Of a stretch of 64,000 bases of DNA, positions 1 to 11,587 are shown piece by piece. Origin of the DNA: Nostoc sp. LEGE 06077 (GTDB taxonomy: Bacteria; Cyanobacteriota; Cyanobacteriia; Cyanobacteriales; Nostocaceae). Location of the stretch: NCBI RefSeq assembly GCF_015207705.1, contig NZ_JADEWI010000027.1:1-64000 (forward strand), written 5' to 3'. Positions within the stretch are counted from its first letter, which is position 1; every line of letters starts with the position of its first letter. Made by a program: the position numbers and the translations under genes. The notes below the pieces were generated by a model, which was not told the origin of the DNA, searched no databases, and saw nothing but the letters and a program-made list of their open reading frames with translations.

Positions 1-68
1 TGTTTTCTCAGCCGCTCACGTAATTCCTCGGCTGACTCTTTTATTTTTACTTTGGTGACTCCTGCCAT
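1..68 (-). CDS. Probable transposase N-terminus, cut by window edge
   Basis: An open frame starts at an ATG whose complement is at 66-68 and runs off the left edge. It reads MAGVTKVKIKESAEELRERL and onward. This resembles, from memory, the N-terminus of the helix-turn-helix half of IS630-type transposases that are frequent in cyanobacteria. Only 22 codons are visible, so family and integrity cannot be settled. The terminator of the neighbouring nifH separates the two. It could also be a stand-alone HTH regulator. Confidence 0.45.
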   Translation of the reverse strand, partial: MAGVTKVKIKESAEELRERLRK

Positions 69-249
69 GAACGTCTGCTCATATTTCTGATTTAACTATT
101 TCTATCATGTTTTTCGTGAATTGGTATGAACCTCAACATTCAAGCAAAAAGGCTGAAACTCCACCCTCAAAGGCTCACCTTTCACCCTTTGAACCTCAAA
201 CTTGAGCCTCAGAACTCGGATAATGACGAAAAAGTAAAAATGAAAAATG

Positions 250-285
250 CCAGAACCCCGGCTTTGATAAAAACCGGGGTTCTGG
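250..285 (-). terminator. Rho-independent terminator of the nifH gene
   Basis: There is a perfect 12-bp inverted repeat, CCAGAACCCCGG (250-261) and CCGGGGTTCTGG (274-285), with a 12-nt loop. On the minus strand it is followed by a T-rich stretch. It begins about 30 nt after the nifH stop codon. Confidence 0.85.
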
Positions 286-317
286 TTGCTCAGAAATTAT
301 TGATGACTACATCAAAA

Positions 318-2476
<2,159 letters not shown>

Positions 2477-3214
2477 GTGCAAATCACTAAGCGCAATGTC
2501 GAGTTAAGAGTAGATGACAGCTTGATGCGGGTGTATGTCGCCTCTCCCAAACCAGCGGGAACTTACCCAGGCGTTTTGTTTTACAGTGATATTTATCAAT
2601 TAGGTAGCCCAATGATTCGTTTGGTTAACTACCTAGCAGGATTTGGCTATGTTGTCGCCGCACCCGAAATTTTTCATCGCTTAGAACCAATTGGTGCAGT
2701 AATTGAACCAGATGATTTAGGGAGAATGCGCGGTAATGATGATGCACGCCGCACGGCGATCGCAGAGTATGATGCAGATTGTCAGGCTGTAATTGATTTT
2801 CTTAAAGCTGACGCGGCTGTTAATCCCGATAAAATCGGCACTCTCGGCTTTTGCATTGGCGGACATTTATCTTTTCGCGCCGCCTTCCACAATGAAATTA
2901 AAGCTGCTGTCTGCTGCTACCCGACTGGTATTCCCAGTGGCAAACTTGGTAAAGGCATAGCTGATACTATTCATAGAGTGAGTGAAATTAAAGGTGAAAT
3001 CCAGCTAATACTCGGTACTCTTGATCCTCACATTCCCGAAAGCGATCGCCATACATTAATTAAAGCAATTACAGATGCTAATGTACCTCATCAAGTATTC
3101 TTATATGAAGCTGAACATACCTTCATGCGCGATGATGGTTATCGCTACGATGCTGTTGCGGCTACATCTGCTTGGTCAGAAATCATCACCTTCTTAACCA
3201 AAATATTTTCTTAG
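2477..3214 (+). CDS. Dienelactone hydrolase family protein
   Basis: An alpha/beta hydrolase of the DLH family, 245 residues, the usual length. The nucleophile is a cysteine in GFCIGG (Cys126). Asp183 (GTLDPH) and His214 (EAEHTF) complete the triad. Such enzymes hydrolyse dienelactone or related small esters and lactones; the true substrate here is unknown. The start is GTG, supported by GGGAG 8 nt upstream. The nearby ATG at 2458 is in another frame. It stands alone, with a hairpin at 3228-3245 and a better terminator at 3331-3360 downstream. Confidence 0.88.
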   Translation: MQITKRNVELRVDDSLMRVYVASPKPAGTYPGVLFYSDIYQLGSPMIRLVNYLAGFGYVVAAPEIFHRLEPIGAVIEPDDLGRMRGNDDARRTAIAEYDADCQAVIDFLKADAAVNPDKIGTLGFCIGGHLSFRAAFHNEIKAAVCCYPTGIPSGKLGKGIADTIHRVSEIKGEIQLILGTLDPHIPESDRHTLIKAITDANVPHQVFLYEAEHTFMRDDGYRYDAVAATSAWSEIITFLTKIFS

Positions 3215-3330
3215 TCAAAATTAGAGAGGCGCACATTTGTGCGCCATATCAGTGCAGGGTGATTACCCTCATTGAATATTCTTAACTCCATGTTATTGTT
3301 GCACCAGAAATATTAGGATGCTTTACGCTT

Positions 3331-3360
3331 TGCCTCCATGACTAGGAGGCATTTATTTTA
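3331..3360 (+). terminator. Terminator-like hairpin after the DLH gene
   Basis: The stem is TGCCTCC (3331-3337) and GGAGGCA (3345-3351) with a 7-nt loop, followed by TTTATTTTA. Another short hairpin, GGCGCACA/TGTGCGCC (3228-3245), lies right after the stop codon but lacks a T tract. The rest of 3215-3572 shows no gene. Confidence 0.6.
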
Positions 3361-3572
3361 GGAATTGCACAAGTACTTTGATTCGATAAAAATCATATTG
3401 AATTTTTGAACCAGAGCAATAGGAAATTTCACTTCATATTCCTGGAAGCTTAGGGCAAATAGCCGTTTGCACTTATCGAGATTTTTTCAGAAAAGCTTCT
3501 TTCCTATTCCCGCACTTTTTGAGAGCAATGTAAGACAATAGTCTAAAATCTAAGTTTACATATCCAAAATCA

Positions 3573-4733
3573 ATGGATCGACGTTCATTTTTGCTCAGTA
3601 CAGGTGGATTGGCACTGTCGCAACTACTGGTTGGGTGTGACAATAAAAACCAAACCAAACTCAGCATTCAATTATTGAAAAATTCTATTCCTAGTCAAGT
3701 AGTCGATAAATTTAGCCAAGCTTTGCAGCCAAAGGCGCAGCTAAAATTTGCCCCAGTTGACCAAATACAAAATTTATATCAGCAATTGCAGCGTTGGCAA
3801 GAACAACCAAAAACTAACGATAAACAAGCTTGGACTCGATGGATTCCATTTATCAATTCGCAAACAACTACCGTAGTTGACTTGGTAAGTTTGGGAGATT
3901 ACTGGCTAAAAAGTGCCATTGAACAGAAATTAATTCAACCTCTACAAGATACAGAAGTCAAACAATTAAAATATTGGTCGAATTTGGATGAAAGATGGCG
4001 ACAACTAGTAACGCGCAATGACCAAGGTAACTTAGATCCTCAAGGTAAAGTATGGGCTGCGCCTTATCGTTGGGGTAGTACAGTGATTGTATACGATCGC
4101 CATAAATTCCAAGAATTAGGCTGGCAACCACAGGATTGGAGTGATTTATGGCGAGATGGGTTGCGATCGCAAATTTCTTTACTAGATAATTCTAGAGAAG
4201 TAATCGGCTTAGTGTTAAAGAAACTTGGCAAATCATACAACACAGAAAACCTCGACACTGTACCCAACCTCGAAAAAGAACTACAAACCTTAAACCAACA
4301 GGTAAAATTCTATAGTTCTAATACCTATCTAGAACCTTTAGTGACTGGAGACACTTGGTTAGCCGTTGGTTGGTCAAGTGATGTGTTACCACTACTGTCA
4401 CGTTATCCCCAACTAAATGTAGTTATCCCCTCATCAGGAACAGCCATCTGGGCAGATTTGTGGGTACGTCCCACCAAAGCCAGCAACAACGACATATCAT
4501 CTAAATGGATTGATTTCTGTTGGCAACCAGAAATCGCCAAGCAAATTACTGCCAAAACTAGAACCAATTCGCCAATTTTTCCTGATATTGCAAAGACTGA
4601 TATTTCCGAACCAATTCGTAGTTTGTTACAGACAAATCATCAACTTTTTACTAAAAGCGAATTCTTGCTACCATTACCGACAACAACAGTAAAACAGTAT
4701 GAATCTCTGTTTACCAAAATCAAAACCAGTTAA
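3573..4733 (+). CDS. Extracellular solute-binding lipoprotein (PotD-like)
   Basis: A 386-residue periplasmic binding protein resembling spermidine/putrescine-type receptors of ABC importers. The N-terminus carries a twin-arginine start (MDRRSF), a hydrophobic stretch and a lipobox LVGC with Cys22 as the lipidated residue. This predicts a membrane-anchored protein exposed to the periplasm. The body has features seen in this class (KVWAAPYRWGSTVIVYD, and a mature part ending in periplasmic-fold segments). No permease or ATPase gene is adjacent, so its transporter partner must be encoded elsewhere or it acts as a sensor. The ligand cannot be told from sequence. Confidence 0.8.
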   Translation: MDRRSFLLSTGGLALSQLLVGCDNKNQTKLSIQLLKNSIPSQVVDKFSQALQPKAQLKFAPVDQIQNLYQQLQRWQEQPKTNDKQAWTRWIPFINSQTTTVVDLVSLGDYWLKSAIEQKLIQPLQDTEVKQLKYWSNLDERWRQLVTRNDQGNLDPQGKVWAAPYRWGSTVIVYDRHKFQELGWQPQDWSDLWRDGLRSQISLLDNSREVIGLVLKKLGKSYNTENLDTVPNLEKELQTLNQQVKFYSSNTYLEPLVTGDTWLAVGWSSDVLPLLSRYPQLNVVIPSSGTAIWADLWVRPTKASNNDISSKWIDFCWQPEIAKQITAKTRTNSPIFPDIAKTDISEPIRSLLQTNHQLFTKSEFLLPLPTTTVKQYESLFTKIKTS

Positions 4734-4778
4734 TTAATTCAAAATACTACTAACTCTGTAACCTATAACCTATCACCT

Positions 4779-5309
4779 TCACTCAGAAGATTGCTGCAAT
4801 CCTAATCTATTTAAAGAATTTATCTGAATGCGGCATAATGTTGGGTTTGTCTGGAAGTTACAAGTGTAACTCCCCAAAAGTTCCTGCTGATAATTAAACA
4901 CCCGCAGATTATAAACATCTTTTCTGGCAACATTACCTAAGCGATTCACAAAGCTGTAGCGTTCTAGATAATCTAGTATGCTCCAAACTTGCTGATTGAC
5001 AATCACATCTACTCGCCCAGGTGTTTTTGCAGAAGCCGGATACGCTATCCAATTATCCAACAACTTATTTTCAGAATTAGCTTGAGCTAACCATAAACTT
5101 GGAGTGGTTAATCCCTGTGGGTTAATAGTATTAGCTGTAATTATATTGCTGTTGGGTTTAGTCAATAAGTCTAGTTCCAAAGGTGCATCCGAAGGTAACA
5201 GCACGGAGGATGTTTCGGCTAGTGAGGGAGAGAAGGACGAAATAAAAATTGCACTCAAGCTGAAACCCAGAAATATTGGCAACGATTTTTGCAGTTTCTG
5301 TCTAGACAT
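4779..5309 (-). CDS. Secreted hypothetical protein
   Basis: A 176-residue protein of unknown function. It has a clear signal peptide (basic start MSRQKLQK, hydrophobic core, cleavage near SLAE at about residue 32), so it is exported. The mature part is about 145 residues. Two cysteines near the C-terminus (YTCNFQTNPTLC) could form a disulphide. It is convergent with the solute-binding protein gene (45-nt gap). I recognise no domain. Confidence 0.7.
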   Translation of the reverse strand: MSRQKLQKSLPIFLGFSLSAIFISSFSPSLAETSSVLLPSDAPLELDLLTKPNSNIITANTINPQGLTTPSLWLAQANSENKLLDNWIAYPASAKTPGRVDVIVNQQVWSILDYLERYSFVNRLGNVARKDVYNLRVFNYQQELLGSYTCNFQTNPTLCRIQINSLNRLGLQQSSE

Positions 5310-5417
5310 AAACTAACACCCTTTGATTGACAGACTAAAGGTAGTGAAATTTACCACTTATATCCCCAATGTATCTAAAATAAATGTCTGCCTTTATCTG
5401 CTAAAGTTCCACACAAG

Positions 5418-6197
5418 CTAAACTTTGATAGCCAAGATGCGAATTCTTCGATAGTCTGCTATCCAAGCATGATCTCGGTAAAGTGTGGGTTTGAGGTAAT
5501 CTTCCACTATACGTATAACTTCAACTTGTTGCTCAGTCGATAATGGTGCTAAAAAACTATTACCAAACATTTGCAGCCAATTTTTTATACCTACTGTCCC
5601 ATCAGCTAAAGGAGTGGGGCGACTAAACAAAATAGCTTGGCTAACTTCAAAACCTTGCTGTTCTAGTAAGATAGTATACTCACTAATGCTGGGAAAATAC
5701 CAAGGATTTAAAGCTTGGGGGTTGGGTAGACCAATCTGTGCAAAAGCCACGTACAATGCTTGTACGATCGCCTGGACGTTACCTTTACCACCAAACTCAG
5801 CCACAAAACGCCCGCCTGGCTTGAGTGTTTGATATATAGATGCGATCGCTGTCTCTGCTTCTTTGATCCAATGCAATGTAGCATTAGAAAACACTGCATC
5901 GAATGACTTGTCTATTTGTAAGTTCCGCGCATCAGCAACCTCAAACCTTAAATTTGGATAATTTTGTCTAGCCTTATCAATCATGGTGGCGGCGCTATCA
6001 ATTCCCATCACTTCAGCACCAGACTCGGCAATTTTGGCGGAAAGTTGCCCAGTTCCACAACCAATATCTAAAATTAACTCTCCTGGTTGAGGGTTCAGCC
6101 ATTGCAGCAAATCTTCGCCATATTGCCACACAAAAGCGTGTTTATCTTCATAAAGTAAAGCATTCCAATTATCTTTGGATGGCGAAATCTTATTCAT
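5418..6197 (-). CDS. Class I SAM-dependent methyltransferase
   Basis: A 259-residue Rossmann-fold methyltransferase of the trans-aconitate methyltransferase/UbiE-like type. Motif I is LDIGCGTG (residues 43-50). The acidic loop is GIDSAATM and motif II is FDAVFSNATLHWI. The substrate is unknown. The start codon (complement at 6195-6197) lies inside the target-site duplication of the MITE at 6202-6372. The element therefore begins 5 bp upstream of the start codon and has separated the gene from its original upstream sequence. No other gene is co-oriented closely enough to be in an operon. Confidence 0.88.
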   Translation of the reverse strand: MNKISPSKDNWNALLYEDKHAFVWQYGEDLLQWLNPQPGELILDIGCGTGQLSAKIAESGAEVMGIDSAATMIDKARQNYPNLRFEVADARNLQIDKSFDAVFSNATLHWIKEAETAIASIYQTLKPGGRFVAEFGGKGNVQAIVQALYVAFAQIGLPNPQALNPWYFPSISEYTILLEQQGFEVSQAILFSRPTPLADGTVGIKNWLQMFGNSFLAPLSTEQQVEVIRIVEDYLKPTLYRDHAWIADYRRIRILAIKV

Positions 6198-6201
6198 ATT
6201 G

Positions 6202-6372
6202 CAATACGGTTCAGTTAAGAAAATAAATTAATTGCTACACATAAAACAGATCTATTTTTTGGAGGGGGTTTGGGGGACGCAACCGTTCCCCAATCGGGGG
6301 TTTGGGGGAGAATACCCCAAGTCTTGGTTCTTCTGAGATCGATAAGCTGACAACCTTAACTGAACCGTATTG
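6202..6372. mobile_element. MITE-like element with 18-bp TIRs and 10-bp TSD
   Basis: Perfect 18-bp terminal inverted repeats, CAATACGGTTCAGTTAAG (6202-6219) and its complement at 6355-6372, bound a 171-bp element without coding capacity. It is flanked by a perfect direct repeat ATTCATATTG (6192-6201 and 6373-6382), the mark of transposition. A 10-bp duplication fits IS4-type transposases, which would act in trans (inference). The interior holds G-rich blocks (GGGGGTTTGGGGGA). A related 87-bp element lies at 56320-56406. Confidence 0.9.
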
Positions 6373-6420
6373 ATTCATATTGAGTAAAATTTTCCGCAAT
6401 GAGAGGAAAAATCAAGAGTT

Positions 6421-6508
6421 TGGAGGAGGGTGTAGGGGCTTCGCCGTGAGCGTCAGCCGAACGGTGTATTTGTTCAAAACCCTTACACCCCCACACCCTT
6501 AAACCCAA
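6421..6508. repeat. Dispersed cyanobacterial repeat
   Basis: A GC-rich block, GGGTGTAGGGGCTTCGCC, is followed by an imperfect complementary part, CCCTTACACCCCCACACCC. It is of the type dispersed between genes in Nostocales genomes. It lies in the 176-bp gap between the MITE and the ycf45 stop. Confidence 0.45.
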
Positions 6509-6548
6509 CTTCAACAACTAACCTTTGTGCGTCAGTCTTGAATTGAAA

Positions 6549-8288
6549 TTACGCCGGATAAATCCTTAAGCGACGATTGGGTTCTTCGCCAAAGCTATGG
6601 GATTTGAGGCGATAGTGTTCTACCAACTCATGCTGCATTTTACGAACTTGGGGAGAACGGGGCAATAATTCGACTGGTTGTCCTTTAGGAATGACAATTT
6701 GCTCAACAGCAAGTCTTGCTTCTTCCAGGGCATCAATTTCATCATCGCTACCGCTGTGCAAGAAAAGTTGCAGTTCGCGGTCATCAGCAATTTCTGGTTC
6801 ATCAATGTTCAGCAAGCGTCGCAAACCACGGGTAATTTGGGGAATGGTGCTGGCCTTGATCATGTGGATGGGTACATGACGGGCTTTGGCCAGTTGCCGA
6901 AGTTTAGCGTGGTTTTTGACGTGCGATCGCAACGCCAAAATTGCATCTGCACTATCTATATCTTTTGTCAAGACTACAGGTAAAGTCAACACGCTAACTA
7001 CCTGTTCTAGCTGATGGCGACTTACCCCATAAGGATAAACGTGCAGAGGCAAATCCTCCCCATTTGGCCCAGCAGTCTTCGTCGCAGCGAAATCAATGCT
7101 GTCTGAGTAGTTAAAGGATTCCTCTAACAAGCGGTCAAACTCGCTCTGCCCAATTGCCTTTTCTCGCTCTATAGTCAATGGTGGTAAGGCTACCATCTGT
7201 CCCGATGCACGCCAGCCAGTAGGTTGTTGTCGCCCAGAAGAAAAAGTGTCTTCCCCGCTGGCTAATTGTCCACCACGACCATTAACCACAGATAGCTGCC
7301 GAGTCATAGCGACTTTGCCTTGGTCATCCACACTGCGTGTTTGTGGGCTTGGTTGTCGTCCACGCAACAAAGTATCTACTGTGTCAGCAACACTATCGTG
7401 AACTACCCAACGCTGTCGTTCTAACATTTCTACAGCAATCTCAAAGGTAGGAGGAGCTTTGCGTTCTAACACCGTTTTTTGCGAACCGCGCCTTCTGGCT
7501 TCGTCGTCTCCCAGTGTCACAGCTTGAATACCACCAACCAGATCAGAAAGTGTGGGGTTTTTGATCAGGTTTTCAATTTGGTTTCCATGAGCAGTACCTA
7601 CCAGTTGCACACCGCGTTCCGCAATGGTACGGGCGGCTAAAGCTTCTAGTTCTGTGCCGATTTCATCAATTACAATGACTTCTGGCATATGGTTTTCCAC
7701 AGCTTCAATCATGACTTGATGCTGAAGTTCTGGATGAGCTACTTGCATCCTTCTAGCACGACCAATAGCAGGGTGAGCAACATCACCATCTCCAGCAATT
7801 TCGTTGGAGGTGTCGATAATTACTACTCGTTTGTTTAATTCATCTGCCAACACACGGGCAATTTCCCGTAGGGCAGTAGTTTTACCCACACCTGGACGAC
7901 CCAGCATCAGAATGGATTTACCTGTTTCTACCAAATCGCGGATCATGCCAATAGTACCGAATATTGCACGACCGACACGACAAGTTAAGCCGATTATTTT
8001 ACCATTACGGTTACGGATAGCACTGATCCGATGCAAAGTTTGCTCAATTCCTGCTCGATTATCTCCGCCAAAGGTGCCGACTCGCTGAATGCAATCATCT
8101 ATTTGTGCTTGAGTTACGGGTATTTCACTCAGATACTCAGCTTGGTTAGGAAAGCGAGCCTCTGGGCGACGACCCAAATCCAAGACTACCTCAACTAAAC
8201 TATCTCGCTGAGGATGATTTTCTAGTACTTGTCGCAAGTCTTGGGGCAAGATGTCTAATAACTTTTGGAGATCGTCTTTAATCGTCAT
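6549..8288 (-). CDS. Ycf45-like AAA ATPase with C-terminal R3H region
   Basis: A 579-residue ATPase related to SpoIIIAA and to the chloroplast-encoded Ycf45. Walker A is GRPGVGKTT (residues 130-138) and Walker B is VIVIDEIG (about 204-211). The C-terminal HELVEHYRLKSHSFGEEPNR is an R3H-type single-strand nucleic-acid binding motif. Its role in cyanobacteria is unclear; nucleic-acid binding is likely. The frame is open 29 codons further upstream, but those would overlap ldpA. MTIKDDLQKLL at 8288 is preferred because it leaves a 40-nt gap. It is probably co-transcribed with ldpA. Confidence 0.85.
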   Translation of the reverse strand: MTIKDDLQKLLDILPQDLRQVLENHPQRDSLVEVVLDLGRRPEARFPNQAEYLSEIPVTQAQIDDCIQRVGTFGGDNRAGIEQTLHRISAIRNRNGKIIGLTCRVGRAIFGTIGMIRDLVETGKSILMLGRPGVGKTTALREIARVLADELNKRVVIIDTSNEIAGDGDVAHPAIGRARRMQVAHPELQHQVMIEAVENHMPEVIVIDEIGTELEALAARTIAERGVQLVGTAHGNQIENLIKNPTLSDLVGGIQAVTLGDDEARRRGSQKTVLERKAPPTFEIAVEMLERQRWVVHDSVADTVDTLLRGRQPSPQTRSVDDQGKVAMTRQLSVVNGRGGQLASGEDTFSSGRQQPTGWRASGQMVALPPLTIEREKAIGQSEFDRLLEESFNYSDSIDFAATKTAGPNGEDLPLHVYPYGVSRHQLEQVVSVLTLPVVLTKDIDSADAILALRSHVKNHAKLRQLAKARHVPIHMIKASTIPQITRGLRRLLNIDEPEIADDRELQLFLHSGSDDEIDALEEARLAVEQIVIPKGQPVELLPRSPQVRKMQHELVEHYRLKSHSFGEEPNRRLRIYPA

Positions 8289-8328
8289 GCTTTCTATGGT
8301 GACGTTTTGAGAGATAACGAACGAGCGA

Positions 8329-9498
8329 TTATCGCTCCTGCTGTGACTTGATCTGGGAAACGAGAGAATGGGCAAGCGCTACAGCTTCCCACAATAAGTC
8401 TGGTTCTGCTTCCAGGCGGACAGTCGCTTTCACACTGCTTTGACTCACCTCCTTATTCTCCAACTTTTCGAGAATTGGCGACAGCAATACACGGGCATAG
8501 CTACCATAGGCGACTCCTGCGATTGAGGCAGAGGGGCAGAGGGGCGGAGGGGCGAAGGGGAAGGAAGAATTGTTCTCCCCTGCTCCTCTGCTCCCCTGCC
8601 CCCTTGCTTGTTTCAGTAGTCCCATTGCCTTTAACTTAGCAACGGTGTAGCTATTTGTGCCACCTGCTAATTGCACATATCCCGGTAAATTAGCTGCCAA
8701 AACTTTTTTTCCTAATTTGACTGCCGCCAGAGTGGTACCATCTCCAATATCACCACTCATAGGACGACCATCAGTTTGCCAAATTAAGGTGCGCGGACGT
8801 GGGGTAATTAGGTTATAAATTGCGCTTAGGTATTCAATCATGCCTTCGCCATCGGGACAGCTGATAGCCAATACCTTCAATTGTTCAGCCCAAGGTGAAA
8901 TAGCTTGCCATAATTTTTGAAATTCTCCTAATCGTCCTACTTGTGTGTGAATTTCTACGGCATCTACTCCCGTGGAAATTATCATTGGCGCGATCGCCGT
9001 TGGCGTTGAGATATAAGAGCTAGTATAAATTATACCGTATGGGCATATTGGTATGCAACGACCGCAACCGTAACATTTCTGAGATTCTACTCCTGAAAAA
9101 TTATCTTGTGTCCGTTGAAATGCGATCGCTTGTGCTGGACAAACTCGCTCACAAGGTCTAGGACAATCTGCGGGACACTGAAGCGCATCAAACTCAGCTT
9201 TCCGAAAATGGGGATCTTCACCATCATTCAAACTCACCATTAACAAGGGGGAACCACCTTGATAACTCAAGCCTCGTTGTTGGGCTTCTATCGTCAAGCT
9301 TTTAGCTACTTGCAGTCCGGCTTGAGCTGCTGCTATCACCGCCGGATCAGCAGCCACATCTATGCAGTCAGCACCCGCCAAAGTGTAGGCTAAGGTTAAA
9401 CTTCTGACTGCTGGTAGATGCTGGTAGCTGGCTCCACAAATGAGCTTGAACCAGTTACCTTTTTCCAAGGAATGTAAAGGGGCAAACAAATCAGTCAC
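8329..9498 (-). CDS. ldpA: LdpA, iron-sulfur light-dependent period protein
   Basis: LdpA relays redox or light state to the cyanobacterial circadian clock (known from Synechococcus). The 389-residue protein has two four-cysteine clusters. The first is Cys108/112/116/120 (CPADCPRPCERVC) and the second Cys142/145/148/152 (CYGCGRCIPIC). Together they suit two [4Fe-4S] clusters. The start is GTG at 9498, with no strong ribosome site visible. A low-complexity stretch encoding Q-G-S-R-G-A-G-E-N and a proline-rich run (about residues 300-325) is an in-frame repeat insertion, reported separately. The next gene, ycf45, follows after 40 nt. Confidence 0.88.
   Translation of the reverse strand: MTDLFAPLHSLEKGNWFKLICGASYQHLPAVRSLTLAYTLAGADCIDVAADPAVIAAAQAGLQVAKSLTIEAQQRGLSYQGGSPLLMVSLNDGEDPHFRKAEFDALQCPADCPRPCERVCPAQAIAFQRTQDNFSGVESQKCYGCGRCIPICPYGIIYTSSYISTPTAIAPMIISTGVDAVEIHTQVGRLGEFQKLWQAISPWAEQLKVLAISCPDGEGMIEYLSAIYNLITPRPRTLIWQTDGRPMSGDIGDGTTLAAVKLGKKVLAANLPGYVQLAGGTNSYTVAKLKAMGLLKQARGQGSRGAGENNSSFPFAPPPLCPSASIAGVAYGSYARVLLSPILEKLENKEVSQSSVKATVRLEAEPDLLWEAVALAHSLVSQIKSQQER
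8525..8606. repeat. Purine-rich inverted repeat inserted within ldpA
   Basis: Tandem GAGGGGC-type units (GGCAGAGGGGCAGAGGGGCG and onward) are followed by their pyrimidine-rich complement (CTCCCCTGCTCCTCTGCTCC). Together they make a long imperfect hairpin. The stretch is read in frame by ldpA and encodes a low-complexity linker. Such blocks are normally intergenic in these genomes. Confidence 0.7.
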
Positions 9499-9751
9499 AT
9501 TTCTATTATGCTGTTATGTAACTGAAAATAGTAGTCTTTAATCGATAAAAATTTGGCTAACACGCTGCTGTATTTCTGAGTACCCAGACTCTCATTTTTG
9601 ATAGATTCCGTCAATTAACTACGGCAAATATTTTTTATTTACCCAGAAAATAAATATATATGTTTTTATATAAATAATTGTAACTATAATTACTTTACTC
9701 GTGTTTCTCTAGCTCTACAAGTGATTCACACATCATATAGAGTTACTATAT

Positions 9752-11587
9752 TTACCACTGAGGCATAGATGCAATAAAATCAATTACTAATTGTTGTTCT
9801 AGAGGTTGAGAAAATAGAAAACCCTGAGCAAAGTCACAGTTTAAACTTCTTAATTGTGTTACTTGTTCTTCGTTTTCTACGCCTTCAGCAATTACAGTCA
9901 TACCCATTGATTTAGCAATACTAATTATTGTTGGTACTAATCCCATACTATCTTGATAAAATTGCATTCGGTTAACGAATGATTTATCAATTTTCAATGA
10001 ATCTAGTGGCAAGCTATGTATATAGCTGAGGGAAGAGTAACCAGTACCAAAGTCATCCATAACTAACTTAATGGTTCTCTGCTTAATTTCTTCAATAATT
10101 GTTCTCACAAAATTAGTATTTTCTACAATGATACTTTCAGTAATTTCTAGTTCTAGATTTGATGGATTTACTTTGGTTTTATCAATAATTTTATCAATCT
10201 GGAAAATTAAATTAGATTGAGTAAACAGACGCGCACTTAAATTGACACTAATAGTTAGATTTTCTGGTACAGCTGGATGTGCTTGCCACATCCGTAATTG
10301 ATGACAGGCTGATTGCAAAACCCAGATGTCGATATCGTTAATTAAACCTGTTTCTTCTGCTATGGGGATAAACTCTGTAGGAGCCATTAAACCCCGAACT
10401 GGATGTAGCCAACGCAATAGGGCTTCAAATCCCGTAACTCTACCTGTCTGAAGAGAAATAATTGGTTGATAGTAAATAATTAATTCTTCTCTTTCAATAG
10501 CTCTACGCAGATCATTTTCTATTTCTAGAAGTTGGATCGCTTCGTGATACATTGCCGGATCAAATACTTTATACCTCGCCTTTCCTTGAGCTTTAGCACG
10601 ATACATAGCTGTATCAGCATCGCGCAATAAATACTCTGGTTTTTCGTAGTCTTTACTACCCCAATTAATCCCAATACTAGCATTCATGAATACTTCATAT
10701 CTAGACAATTTAAATGTCATAGATAACTCTTGCAGCATCATTTCAGCAACTTGGATAGCAGAATTAATATCTGTAATATTTTCTAGAAGAATCCCAAATT
10801 CATCACCACCTAATCGTGCCAGAGTGTCACCTGGGTTGAGACATGATTGCAGACGATGGGAAATAGCAATTAGTAATTCATCTCCGACAATATGACCTAG
10901 AGAATCATTCACAACTTTGAAGCGATCGCAATCTAAATACAGTACAGCAAAATGATATTTGATATCTTCTCTAGCAAGGTTGAGAGCCTTACCTAGTTGT
11001 CGCAAAAATAGCACTCGATTTGGCAATCCAGTCAGTGAATCATGTAAAACTATATCTAGCAATTTATCTTGGAGTTGTTGCCGAGAATCAATTTCTCTTT
11101 GCAGTTTTTGGAGAGTATTTTCTAGTTCCCAAGTGCGAGATTTAACCCTTTGTTCTAGTTCCATATTCAGTCTTAGTATCTCTAAGCGTGCGGATCGAAG
11201 CTCCAATTGATTTTGGACACGTACCACAACTTCTTCAAACTCAAAGGGTTTAGTAATATAGTCTACTCCTCCTAATCTAAAACCCTTGATTTTATCGAAA
11301 ACATCATCTAATGCACTAATAAAAATTACGGGAATATCTGCGGTTAAATCCCAGCTTTTAAAACGCCGACAAACTTCATAACCATCAACTTCCGGCATCA
11401 TAATATCGAGTAAAATTAGATCCGGTAAAACTGTTTGACAAGCAGTTAAAGCCATTTGCCAATTTAAGGCTTTACGAACGTTGTATCCTTTTCTAGCCAG
11501 TAGAGAGGATAAAACTCGCAGATTATCTGCCTTGTCATCTATTATTAAGATATCTTTTTTATCCGGGTCTAACTGTTGGTAGTTCAT
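9752..11587 (-). CDS. Response regulator with GGDEF and EAL domains
   Basis: A 611-residue c-di-GMP signalling protein. The receiver domain (about 10-130) has Asp17/18, phospho-acceptor Asp61 (LLDIMMPEVDG) and Lys113. A coiled linker follows (about 130-175). The GGDEF domain has an intact LGGDEF (259-264), so diguanylate cyclase activity is possible. No RxxD inhibitory site lies before it. The EAL domain (about 355-605) has FEALLRW, the ITES motif, DDFGTGYSS and AEGVE, so phosphodiesterase activity is also plausible. Net direction cannot be told. It is monocistronic, with no adjacent histidine kinase gene except a possible remnant at 11831-12091. Confidence 0.93.
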   Translation of the reverse strand: MNYQQLDPDKKDILIIDDKADNLRVLSSLLARKGYNVRKALNWQMALTACQTVLPDLILLDIMMPEVDGYEVCRRFKSWDLTADIPVIFISALDDVFDKIKGFRLGGVDYITKPFEFEEVVVRVQNQLELRSARLEILRLNMELEQRVKSRTWELENTLQKLQREIDSRQQLQDKLLDIVLHDSLTGLPNRVLFLRQLGKALNLAREDIKYHFAVLYLDCDRFKVVNDSLGHIVGDELLIAISHRLQSCLNPGDTLARLGGDEFGILLENITDINSAIQVAEMMLQELSMTFKLSRYEVFMNASIGINWGSKDYEKPEYLLRDADTAMYRAKAQGKARYKVFDPAMYHEAIQLLEIENDLRRAIEREELIIYYQPIISLQTGRVTGFEALLRWLHPVRGLMAPTEFIPIAEETGLINDIDIWVLQSACHQLRMWQAHPAVPENLTISVNLSARLFTQSNLIFQIDKIIDKTKVNPSNLELEITESIIVENTNFVRTIIEEIKQRTIKLVMDDFGTGYSSLSYIHSLPLDSLKIDKSFVNRMQFYQDSMGLVPTIISIAKSMGMTVIAEGVENEEQVTQLRSLNCDFAQGFLFSQPLEQQLVIDFIASMPQW

